DNA of 64,000 nucleotides from Cryphonectria parasitica EP155 (taxonomy: Eukaryota > Ascomycota > Sordariomycetes > Diaporthales > Cryphonectriaceae): positions 4,058,068-4,122,067 of the forward strand of contig NW_024468910.1 of NCBI RefSeq assembly GCF_011745365.1, written 5' to 3'. The position numbers and the translations under genes are program-made. Of this stretch, positions 49,921-60,405 are shown in pieces. The notes beneath the pieces were generated by a model. The model was given only the letters and a program-made list of their open reading frames with translations, had not been told where the DNA came from and did not search any database. How positions within the stretch are numbered: position 1 is the stretch's first letter; every line of letters begins with the position of its first letter.

Positions 49921-51249
49921 ATGCAGTCTGACAGCGATGAGGGAGGGGGTGAGAACAGAGAAATCACCAACCAATTGATCCAGAAGTGGATGGACGATTG
50001 TGGCTTGATTGCTTATAATCGACTACCCAGATTGCCGACATCTCGTAAATTCAGCCTATTCAATGATACATACCTCCGAGATCGCGATGGATGCAACAAA
50101 GGCAGCAGACAAGAAGGCTTTCCCCAGTTCTCCCAGCTCCCTGTCGAGCTGCGTCTCCAGATCTGGACTATGGCCCTTGGCCAGCACCGCTTCATCCATG
50201 TTGTCATGTCTTCCAAGCCACTCAGCCCCGGAGACTCCAAGATCTTGATGGACCGCGGGATCCAGTATCCTTCAGAATCTGTGTGGAGAAAGCCGTACCG
50301 CGTCTTCTTTCGAAACAGACCGTCTCCTTGCATTCTATTTCGAGTCTGCCGCGAAGCTGCCGATGTAGCACGCGAATTCTACAGAATCCGGATCCCGTGC
50401 TCTCGTAGGGGCTTCCAGCCGACGGGGCTCCCGCAGGACTACGAGTGTCCCATGCTGCTGAGCCCAGAATGGGACATCCTCAACATTCAACCTTACGATA
50501 CAGATATCAATCCCCAACACCTCGTCGGTTTCTTCCACCTTCTCAAGATAGGTGACCTGCGTGGCCTGGGCGCCGTCAACATATGTCTTGAAGAACGCCA
50601 GGTTAGAGCCCTCTCGCAGCTGGACCTCACCAAAGTACAGCCTCTCGTCCTGCAGTCCTACAGAGAGACTATCGCCGGGCTGCACCGTCTCTATTGGCGC
50701 AGCGACTTCACGGCCGAAGGACGTGGCATGATCCCCATCAGCCAAGGCGACCGTGTCCTTCCCTGGTACAATGTATCCCTCCCTATCATGGTTGAGTCTG
50801 CTCCTCTGGACTTTGTCGGTCCTGACCCTCGCGCAATCGCGCCCGACCTGCACCAGGTCTGGTTCGGCCGCGATCCTCGACAGATTCTCCCCCTCTGGAG
50901 GCAAGTCGAGAGCAAGCTTGGTGTCCGCGCAGGACAAGACGCGGGTGGTCATCCTGTGCAGGTTCGAATCATCTTGGCGGGTGACACGTGGAGGGAGGAC
51001 AACCTCAACCGCGGCGTGCAGTGTCATCCCGTGGACCCTTACCTGCGCGACCGCATGCTGGTGGACATTCATCTGACGCACGAGGTCAGAGACTTTCTCC
51101 AGCTGGTTGATCGCAAAGTATGGGGGCAGCTGTGGCGGACCGCCCTGCGACGATTTGCCCCAGACATGGGCTCCGCCAGCACGGAAGATTTCATTGACAA
51201 GCGGGCATCGAACCCGGCGTTGGGATTCTGGCTTATTGATCCGGCGTAG
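49921..51249 (+). CDS. 2EXR-domain protein
   Basis: An intronless 442-aa protein. At about residues 65-85 it has FPQFSQLPVELRLQIWTMAL, the hallmark of the fungal 2EXR/F-box-like family, followed by PCILFRVCREAADVAREFY, also typical. The rest is the usual poorly conserved globular region with no other recognised domain. Such genes are strongly expanded and variable in filamentous fungi, and their function is unknown. The ATG is preceded by a short leader after an AT-rich gap. It shares the accessory-looking neighbourhood with the STAND gene. Confidence 0.85.
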   Translation: MQSDSDEGGGENREITNQLIQKWMDDCGLIAYNRLPRLPTSRKFSLFNDTYLRDRDGCNKGSRQEGFPQFSQLPVELRLQIWTMALGQHRFIHVVMSSKPLSPGDSKILMDRGIQYPSESVWRKPYRVFFRNRPSPCILFRVCREAADVAREFYRIRIPCSRRGFQPTGLPQDYECPMLLSPEWDILNIQPYDTDINPQHLVGFFHLLKIGDLRGLGAVNICLEERQVRALSQLDLTKVQPLVLQSYRETIAGLHRLYWRSDFTAEGRGMIPISQGDRVLPWYNVSLPIMVESAPLDFVGPDPRAIAPDLHQVWFGRDPRQILPLWRQVESKLGVRAGQDAGGHPVQVRIILAGDTWREDNLNRGVQCHPVDPYLRDRMLVDIHLTHEVRDFLQLVDRKVWGQLWRTALRRFAPDMGSASTEDFIDKRASNPALGFWLIDPA

Positions 51250-52866
51250 CTGGAGCCGGCCCCGACATGCCCCCTTCCTCATCATTTCAGGAACAAGACA
51301 TTTTTTAATCTGGCCAGAATGGGTGTGAAGCCTGAGTTGTGCTTGATTGACATTGATGGGTGACTGATCAATGTGGTTTTGCACGAGCCAGAAGCACCTG
51401 GAGAAGATGAGAATTTGTATCATGCGTTCTGCGGGGGGGGGAAGGGTTGGTTTATTTCACTTTTTCTTATTTACTAAGTTGTACTTGATATTTCTGGAGC
51501 CACCAGATTGCCATGTTTTCTATAGTCAGTGATGGGAGGCGGATGTGGGCAGCAAGACATACGGACTGAAGGAGACAGTAAGGATTTCTCCCATTACCAA
51601 CTGTCGCACGATTCCGGTCCATGACTCTTGAACTGTGATAGGAACGAAAGTAGCACTAGTACACACAATTGCCAGCATTGCGGAATGTTGATGATGGCGG
51701 TGTGTGCGGAACGTTGACCGCGCGACGATCTGATTGACAGACGAAAGATAATATTCACACACCAAAGGCTGGCAGACAGAACATCCAACGGTCGTTGGAG
51801 ATATCCCCTCTTCATGTCGCCATGCAGTCGAGGGGCTAACGTACCCTTTTTAATGCCTTCGAAGATGCAAGATCGCACTCCAAGCCCTCCTGGTCCACCA
51901 GCCATCGATCTCGCTCCACTGAAGCAAATCAACAGAATCAACGTATACAGAAAGAATACGTACCAGACCGACTGAAATCTCATCGCCGAAATAAGGAAGA
52001 AGACAGATATAATTCTTCCCAACTCACACATTTTCAACATTGTAAGAACAGAAACCGGAATCGTATTTGGTCCCAAGAAAGAAGAAGAATTAAAAAAAAA
52101 AACCACCAGAAAAAGGAAACCCACTTCCCCACGGGGAAAGCGATCTCGGAAAAGAACCCACAGCTTCCCGCCCGTAGATCTCTCTCCTCCACTGCAACCA
52201 ACCCCACATGAAGAGGTGAAAAGAGAAACAAACCACCCCCCTCTCTGGGCTTCCTCATCAATCCTCCTCCTGCTGCTGGTGAAGTGCGGGGAAACCTATT
52301 GGGCCGGTCTGAGGGTGGAAGGGGTGGGGGGAGGGGGGAAACCGCATGAGGGGGTGGTTTCGTTGCCAGGGACCTGGGGTCTTATTTAGACGACACCTCA
52401 GCAGGCTCGTCCCTGTTCAAAACTGAGTCTTGGTCCTTCTCCTCAACCTTCGTGAGATCCATAGATGAATGGTTGTCGACTCCCATACTTTTCCGACTAC
52501 GATGAGTTTACTACCTCTATGATGGGCCACAGAATACAACTGGCAGACACGATCATGATACACGCTTCTCGAGGACAGAGTGGTGATGGGGAGCGACAAA
52601 ATAAGGACTAGCGACCAGTTTTATTATCGTTACAATACTTCGAAGGAGGTGGTATTTTCTTCCTCCCTTACTCTCAATCAAACCGGTGGTCATGAACATC
52701 CGTCTAATCACCTAGATCTGGCCTCTGAGTCTATGGTCTGGTGCAATCTAGTCTATCTCGGTGCACTCTGTTGTCATCCACCCCTTCTCTGTCTCTCTCC
52801 CCCCCCTTCATTTTCATAGCAGAAGAGTGGAAAAGAACAAGTCATTCTTTTTTTCTCTCTTTCTCT
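51250..52866. other. Intergenic between convergent genes
   Basis: The 3' flanks of the 2EXR (+) and cytochrome c peroxidase (-) genes, with G-rich and pyrimidine-rich runs (about 51430, 52320, 52797-52811). No gene is supported. Confidence 0.55.
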
Positions 52867-54114
52867 TTACTCCTGCTCCCCAAGCGTCTTCAGCTCCCAC
52901 TTCTCCTTACCCTCGGCAAACGGCACGCCCAGCTCAAACAGCTTCACAATCACGTTCCGGAAGTCGTTAAAGAACAAGTCGTTATCCTTGGCATACTTGA
53001 CGACCCAGCTCTTGAACTTCTTGTCCGCCACCAGGGCCATGTCGGCCGGCAGCATCATGATGGACTCGTCCTCGTTCACGTACTGCTTGGGGCCATCCCA
53101 CTTCTTCCAGTGCCACTTGCGGTCCGTCAGGAACTGGTAGTAGTCGTTGGTCATGACGGTGGGCGAGAAGGTCCAGGGCCCGTCGAAGCCGGACCGGTCC
53201 GTGTGGCAGCGGCCCAGGGCGTGCGCGCCCGCCAGGGCCACAATCTCCTGGTCGTTGAAGCCCATGCGGTAGAAGATGGCCCGCAGGTGGTCTTGGCCCT
53301 GGGCGGCGTCCGGGAGACGGCCGTCGGGAGTGCAGGCGGCGACGTCGCGGTCGGACCGGCCGGGTCGGTAGGGGATCTTGGGACCGAGCATCTCCTGGAT
53401 GGCGCAGACACCGCCGAGGATCCAGAGGTCTGAGTAGGTGATCCAGGGGAACTTCTCTGTTTTGTGGCGGAGTTTGTGTCAGCTCGTTTCCGATCACGGC
53501 GACGCCATGGCTTTAAGATTCTGGGTAGAGGGAACATGGGAGAAGGGGAAAGACAGGTGTTTGCGTGTGCGCTTACCCTTGACAGGCTCCAAAAAGTCCC
53601 TCGCGTGCTTGAGACCAGCATTGGCTCCATGATCCGCCTCAGGCGCAAATCTCATGGTGGCGCCATTGCTACCGCCGGTGCCCGTCAGCGCATCGTACGT
53701 GCCCGAGGCATGCCACGCCAGCCGCAGCAGGACAGGACCGTACGAGCCGTCGTCGTAATCTTCGTTCTCGTCCAGCCTCCGGGCGATCTCATTATAGACC
53801 TTCTGGTAGTCCTCCTTGGTGGGGTTGGTCAGGACCTTGGGCGCGGCGGGCTGGGTGCTGGAGGAGGAGGAGTAATAATAAAAGGCTCCACCGGCTGCGG
53901 CGGCGGCGGCGAGGGTGATGTAGACAAGCGGAGAGGAGGACGAGGAGGGTTTGGGTGGTTCGGAGGAGGAGGAGGAGGAGGAGGAGTAGAAGCGGTGGCC
54001 TTGTTGCCCGGAGTAGCGCTGGCGGAAGGCTGTCCGGGGAGCAGAGGTGGCGAAGGTCCTGCGGGTTGTGAGGCGGGTCGCCGTACGAGCGAGCTGGCGT
54101 GTCGTGGTGGCCAT
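52867..54114 (-). CDS. CCP1: Cytochrome c peroxidase, mitochondrial
   Basis: This heme peroxidase of the intermembrane space reduces H2O2 with electrons from cytochrome c. Minus-strand exons 53577-54114 and 52867-53456 join in phase (GTAAGC..CAG) to 375 aa. The N-terminus is a bipartite presequence: an Arg/Thr-rich targeting part (1-40), then one hydrophobic span (about 62-80, [19 protein letters not shown]) flanked by poly-Ser tracts, as in CCP precursors sorted by inner-membrane cleavage. Distal heme residues are Arg131, Trp134 and His135 ([12 protein letters not shown]). The proximal His is His258 ([11 protein letters not shown]), and the Trp equivalent to the radical site is Trp274 (DGPW). 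The acidic partner region [12 protein letters not shown] is present. All catalytic residues are intact. Confidence 0.94.
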
Positions 54115-56176
54115 CTTGGGCTGAGGGCACAGAAAGAATGTCAGTTCAGTGGAAGGTGTTTGGCCGTGGCCAGGTGAATATTAATCGTACGATGGGATGG
54201 GATGGGATAGTCTACCTCAATTGAAGGTAGACAAAAGAGGCTGGATATATACAGGCCGGGGTGGTTGGAGGGAGATGGAAGCAACCTACTTACTCTTCGT
54301 GTCTCGCCCTGTCTAAATGTTCTCAAAATATTCAAAGTATGGGACAGAATACCAAACCGTTACACAGAGTAGTGATGTAAGACTCTGGGCAGAAGGAAGG
54401 AGGAGAAACAGAGAAGAGAAAGAAGAAGAAAAGAAAGAGTCACAGGTCAGATCCAAGAGAAGAAAAGGAAGGGAAAAGAACACCGAGGGCATTCCTGATT
54501 ATTCATATAGCAGGGAGGAGAAACACACAAGCCGAGACAAGACACGCCCACCCCCAAAAGGGTCCAGCACGGCAGCACCTCATCGCTATCTCACCTCACG
54601 TCGAAGCCAACGAAACGACCATGGAAGACCCTTCAAGCGATAGGTACCACCAGTTACGAAAGAGTAATTGTCCATCCCTCATTGGCCAATCTATCGTTCT
54701 CCATCAGTAGCCACAGTGCCCCACCAAAGCCCGACCCAGTTTGTCTCCGCGTCGCGATCCTCTTTTTCTCTTTTCTCTTGCCTCATTATGGTATCTTCTG
54801 AAGAAGCCGCGACCCACCAAACTTTGTCATGGCGCCGGCAGGAGGTGGGGCCCCACTTGTTTGCAGTGGGTAATCAAGGCGCAAGCCGAAGTCTCACATG
54901 CCGAGTCTTAGCCTGGTGAGATTGTACAGATGTGTGTCGGGCGGCTTGAATCGCCGCATGCACCTCTCAATTCTCCTTATCAATGGCCTGGGTGAATGCC
55001 AATTCGTCTGCAGTGGAACGGAAGGAAAGGAAAAGAGGGAAAGAAGAAAAAAAATGTGACTACGCGTGTCCCTCGCGAATGGTGCTTGGCAACCACCTGT
55101 AGTACATCGTCACCCCTACTACGCCCTTCTCTCCCGGGCCGATCTCGGTATTGAGGATTTCTTCTTTTCTTGTGCCCTTTGATGTGAAGGGACTGGTGGA
55201 TGGTGCTTGGTAATCAACTGCTACAGACGGCGTGGACTTTTTGTCGCCTTGTCCTCCTCCATCAACAAGACAGCTACCCTACCACCCTTTTACTCACAAG
55301 GAACATGACCGAGGTCTCAAGTTTTTTCTTCTTCTTCCTCATCGTATTTACAGAGGAACGATGACGTTGTTCGTCCCACCAAAATCATCGAGTCTAAAGA
55401 AGAAGAAAGAGAAAGAAAAACCATACTCGGTCTCCTCCGGATCGCCACTTGCCTAGCAGCGGTTCCTGGCTCCCCGTCGCCGCCCCCATCCGTGACTCAG
55501 CCTGAGCAAAGCCCGGTCCGGTAACCAATGGCCACCTTGCAGAGCCCGGGGCCGGAACGACCCTGCGTCTGGTGGCATGATAATTACTATGGTACCATGG
55601 GATAAGGGATCTATTTGTGCAGCCCCAAGCACACATTAGGCACGTCACGTAGTCATGTGCCGTGTAAGACTTGGGATGTGCATTTCCTCGGAAACTTCGC
55701 CTGAGAGATCCTGCAGGCGACATGTAATCATCTTCTAGAGTAGGATGAAGATGTGTCATTCAAAAAAGCTGTACACGCAACACGTGAGCCGAGATACTTG
55801 TCTGGACATTATTACTCAGATACCACATGCGCGAGTCTAGACCATTTTCTTCTCCTTCTTCTTCTACCATCGTGACAGGTGATTCCCCAATCTCAATTTT
55901 TGTGTGTTCAGAAGACCGCATCGCCTGGCTGCATCAAGGACTACTGCCACCACCACCCAGGCTCGAATCATCTAAGACTCGCACATCCCTCATAGAGTTC
56001 AGCTGTACCTCCCACCCATCATCGTACATCCAATTCAGCCCCAAAACACCTAGTATACAGCAGAGCGCCGACGATGCATTCAATTTTCATCTTTGTTTTC
56101 CTCTCACACCCCAGGCCTTTCTGTTTTCCCACAGGCTGAGACCAACATGTAAAGGAGAAGCAAATGAGGCCTACTA
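54115..56176. other. Intergenic upstream of CCP1, no supported gene
   Basis: The CCP1 promoter, then 3' flank of PRP39. Contains a GA-rich run at about 54398-54490 and the palindromic CCAAT element listed separately. No gene is supported. Confidence 0.55.
54681..54690. promoter_or_regulatory. Palindromic CCAAT element (ATTGGCCAAT) upstream of CCP1
   Basis: A perfect 10-bp palindrome with a CCAAT box on each strand, 567 bp upstream of the peroxidase start. CCAAT-complex/HapX control of heme and iron genes is known in fungi; use of this copy is inference. Confidence 0.4.
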
Positions 56177-58542
56177 CTAGTTGAAATCCGCAATACCAGT
56201 AGCCTTAGGATCTGGTTCACTGTACAGTTCGTAGTAGCTGAAATACCGAGTCTCGGCGTTGATCCGGGAGGCTTCGTCAAGTTCGCCTACTGGTGTCCCG
56301 TTATCCTTGGCAGAGAACTTGTCTTTGGAGATGGAGGCGGGTCTGGGGACATATTAGCCTGCTTGCTTTCGCCATCCAGCCGAGGGGCGGGGGAGGGTCT
56401 CAATCTGTACTTACCCTGCCATCTCTCGGTCAATCTCCAGGAATTTCTTCATGGCATCCTTGACACCACGCCGCTGCAGGTAGTCTAGGTACTTCATGCA
56501 GAGCTCCTTTTTGGTCACGATAGACATGCGGCTCCTGGTCTTCATCTCTTCGATGACCTTCTGGATCCGCTCACCGTGTTCGGGCTCCAGCTCGGTGTTG
56601 GTGGGCTGCTCGAGTTCGAAATCCAGCCACTTGCTCCAGAACTCCCGGCTGTCTGCGTACCACTGCACGTTGTTGTGGAAGACAGTGCGCGCCTCGTCCA
56701 CAGAGCCCTTCACCTTCCACAACAACACAGCCCATTGTGTCACAAGCGCGGCCTTGGTGTACAGATCCACAGCAGGCGAATCGATCTGTGCCTTGTACAC
56801 ATCGATTGCAGCATCAAGACCGCTCTGCCGCCGCTCCAGGTTGGCCCACGAGATAATCGCCTCGACGCAGTTCGGCAGCTTCTGGAGGATCGCTTCGTGG
56901 ATCGCGCGGGCAATATCCGCTCGGCCGCTTGCTTCTTCAAAGTACGCGAACTGCATCCGGATGCCTGGCCTGCTAACCGGCACATAGAGCGTCACCGCGC
57001 GCAGGAAGATGTTCCTCACATCCTCGTCCTTGTTAGGCTGAGCTGACAGCCACCGCGTGTACCGGAACCAGAACTCGTCGTAGAAGGCGCAGGTCACCAG
57101 ACAGCGCTCATACAGGGCGGTGATCCTGGCAAAGTCGCCCTCCGCTTCTTCGAAGTCCAGATACTTTCGCCAGTTGGCAAGCTGCGAGTGGTCGAGCTCG
57201 GTGACGTGGAAGTATGGCCTCTTGATCTCTGACTCGTATGTCCAGCGCTTGGTTGTCTCCGTCTGTGTCTTCTGGAAGGCCTCGTAGAACATGCCGTCTG
57301 TCTTGACACGGACGTCACGCTCAATCTCTGCCTCTGACTTGACTGTACCGAAGGAGGCTGCCTCGGCCTCTACCTCGGCGCGGAAGCGGGTGAGCAGTTC
57401 CGGCTCGACGACCTCGTCCAAGGGCCGAGAGTGCGAGAGGGTTCGGAATCGCTCGTAGTATCTGGCATACTGGTGCATTGGAATGTGAATAACACGTTTC
57501 AAGATCGCATAAATCTTGTCGTGCGCTTCCTGCCGCTCCTCGTACTCAATGTACTTGTCCCAGAAGGGGTGGGCCAGAAAGTCCAGCCCCACATGTGTAG
57601 CTGCGCGCTCAAATAGCCTAGGACAGGTCAGTTGTCAGGAAGATCCAATGGACAGAGAGAGGGAGGGGGGGAGGGGAGAGAGGGAGTGTAGGCAGGATCC
57701 AAATACAGGAAGGGATAGAAGGTGCGAACAGTAAATGAATCCTTCTCCCAAGGTGATCGACGAACAACAGCTCAGTGTCTTTTTTGCGACGGGGGGGGGA
57801 AGCGTAAGAGTAGGGGGGTGCTTCATAGCGAGTATGAGGATGATTGTGTGGTTTTGGAAAATCAACAGTGCCTGGTAGATTCTGTGAGACGCGATCCCAG
57901 CGGTAGATGATTGGCCCTTGTGGTATTTCTCACCGGAACCCATTGTTTCGGTCGGCAAAAGTGATCTTGTCTCTGGCGAGATCGGCTACGAGGTTTGCGA
58001 CAGATCGCGATCCTGACGATCCTAACGAACGCGCCGATGGCTGAAAGAGGTTATAGGGAAGGAAAGCAGCCTCTATTACTTACTCTCTCACAAGGGCGGG
58101 CTCGTGGGTAGTCTCCATCTTGAAGGAGCAATAGTCTGTCCAGAGATCGACCGAGTTGGTGATGCTAGCGCAGCCTCGCTCGTAGATCATCTCTGCAGAC
58201 TCTGGGCCCGAGATATTAAATTCCAAATCGGCATACTTCTTCCAGTATCCGAAGAGGGGAGGAAATTTGAGAAGGTAACGGTCGTAGGTGTTGCGCAACG
58301 TTGTGAGGGCCTGGGGGCTCGAATTTCTGTTCAGGCCTCCATCGAGGCTCTCGCACGCGCGCACCAGCTTTTCCCAGGCTTCGAAGCTGTCAGGGTCGGT
58401 CTCCTGCTCAGGGTGACAGGACATTAGCATGCTTCCCGGTAATTATCATTGCGCTGGAATCTAGACGCACCACCTCAGTGTTCAGCTTGCGAATCTCAGC
58501 ATTCTCCTCATCGGAGCCGCCGTAGTTTTGGAGTTCGGCCAT
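56177..58542 (-). CDS. PRP39: PRP39-like U1 snRNP splicing factor (HAT repeats)
   Basis: Minus-strand exons 58471-58542, 58084-58403, 56415-57617 and 56177-56342 join with consistent phase to 586 aa, close to the family size. Recognition is by order and wording of half-a-TPR (HAT) repeats: SFEAWEKLVRACES, FGYWKKYADLEFNI, VDLWTDYCSFKM, FLAHPFWDKYIEYEERQEAH, YARYYERFRTL, ANWRKYLDFEEAEGDF, FWFRYTRWL, AIISWANLERRQ and FWSKWLDFELEQP. PRP39 is a U1 snRNP component that helps recognise the 5' splice site in the nucleus. The start ATG gives MAELQNYGG with an acidic N-terminus. The last exon ends TGIADFN. A distant alternative is another HAT protein such as PRP42, which is related. Confidence 0.9.
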
Positions 58543-60405
58543 CTGCGCTATGGGTGTGCTTATGCGACAAAAAGTAAGGCCTGGTCCTCAAAGTTGGTGC
58601 AGGAAATGGAGACAAGATCAAGAAATGCCTGTGCTGGGTACAGGTGTGCTGTGAACAACAGGTAGAGAAGGTCGGGACTCCAAGGTAATGGATCCAACTT
58701 GAGAGATGGGGAGGGTTGGGTGGCTGGGGGTGGGAAGGTTGAAAAAGGAGAGTGTGTGATGGATAGACGAATCCAGCTTGCGCAGGTTGCAAATTCACAG
58801 CTGCATCCATCCCTGCCTGCTTGGAAGGGATCCAGCTTGGAAGGGATCCAGCTTGTGCTGAGTGTTGCTCCTGGGTCTGTGCTAGGCTAGGTGTGTGTCT
58901 TATGTAATCAGAACTCCACCAAGGAGCCAGATTAAAATTCTACCTTGTTTTGGTTTGAGCACGAAGGTTTCCTCTTCCTTTTCCACATGAGCTTGTGATG
59001 ATTTACTTAAAACAAACATGATAGGAAGAGGATGACTCTGCCAGATATGGCGAGTATGATCTCCCCATTGTATAATATCTGAAGCTCGACCCACAGAAAC
59101 GATCTATCTCTTGATTGCTTTTTTTCCTGTTCAGTCCTTTACTCGTTCCTTTATGCTTGATTACCAGGCCAGACTTTGTCTTGTCACCAACACCTTATGC
59201 TTCCCCTTTCAAGATGTGGCTCTTTCCTAAAGAGCTGCTTATCTGCCATGCTCATTCGTGATTCATTCCAGTTTTCATGATTCCCAGAAACCACGACTGC
59301 CTGTTGCGCATGAACGGACAGCCAGTATGTGCCAGGGGCAGAAAGGTTTCTACGGAACAGCCCGCACCAGGAACCCAGGATGGAACCATCGTCCGAACGA
59401 TGCGCAGTCATGTGTTTCAAGACTGAGGCGCGTCATTTCGGTGACTTATGGTTGCAGATGTCTGTTGTGGTAGTGCCTCGGATAACACTGCAAAAAGGAT
59501 GAAATATTGTGCATGACGAACTGGATCGCTGTCCTACTAGCCACGCGCAAGAAACTCTGCCCAGTCATGCATGGTTGCATATCTCCAAGGGCAAACTGTC
59601 GACGATGGACTTCTTCGTGGAAGAACCCCACCTCTCCTGGAAGACGTCTTGCCATGGGTGTTGGCATACTCATCTTCATCGTTCTGCGGCCCAGTTATGC
59701 TCGAGGCTAGAGTGAATTAAATGAAACTAATTGCACTGGCCTCTTGCCGCAGCACCCTAAAATATATGTAACGCACTCCAGAGGCATGAGATTGCTATGA
59801 AAGACTATTCGGACCTCGCGCGAACTTGTAGAGCCGCACTTCTATGTTTCCCATGGGTCGTCTTAAAAAACATACGTACTACTAGGAGTACTAAAAATAT
59901 AAATAAAAAAAAGCAACGTATATGCTGCCGGCCTCCCAACTCGGAATCTCGCAGGGCTGAGAAGTGTGCACGGGCCGCCGCCACACGTCATTGGCTCCAT
60001 GGCAGGGTGGGGAGCTGCACTTTGGATGCACTTCTGGCATTTTGCATCTGATGTGCGTAACGTCGACAATCTCGGTAGCCAACGACCACGAGCAGAAGCA
60101 CTAAAAAGAAAAGAAAAAAAGAAAGAAAAGGGCAACTCTGCATGATAATTTTCAGCAATAGTTATATCAGCTTACAATCATCATCTTCCCTCCAAAAAGA
60201 AAGAAAAAAACATATCATCAAGGCTTCCTTCTAAACACGTCTCCTGTGCTATTCCTCTTGTGCCTCCCCATCATCAGCAACGGACACACTGGACAGGACA
60301 TGTGTCACCGCCTGTGTCAATTGTCGTCCTCTTGAGAGAGGGAAAGTCGAGCACACTCTTCTCGCACCCAGCTGAAGCGGCGCTCTCGTCCTGGCCAGTT
60401 AGAGC
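58543..60405. other. Intergenic between divergent genes
   Basis: Divergent promoters of PRP39 (-) and the inositol phosphatase (+). Only short chance frames. A 16-bp tandem duplication lies at 58821-58852, and an A/T-rich run at about 59870-59915 and 60100-60220. Confidence 0.55.
58821..58852. repeat. 16-bp perfect tandem duplication
   Basis: Two adjacent identical 16-bp copies beginning TTGGAAGGG, in the PRP39 5' region. Confidence 0.85.

Noticed and set aside
53464..54177. A 237-codon plus-strand frame opposite CCP1
   Set aside because: It is antisense to the peroxidase exons and Gly/Arg-rich owing to GC-rich complement. The peroxidase frame has all catalytic residues.
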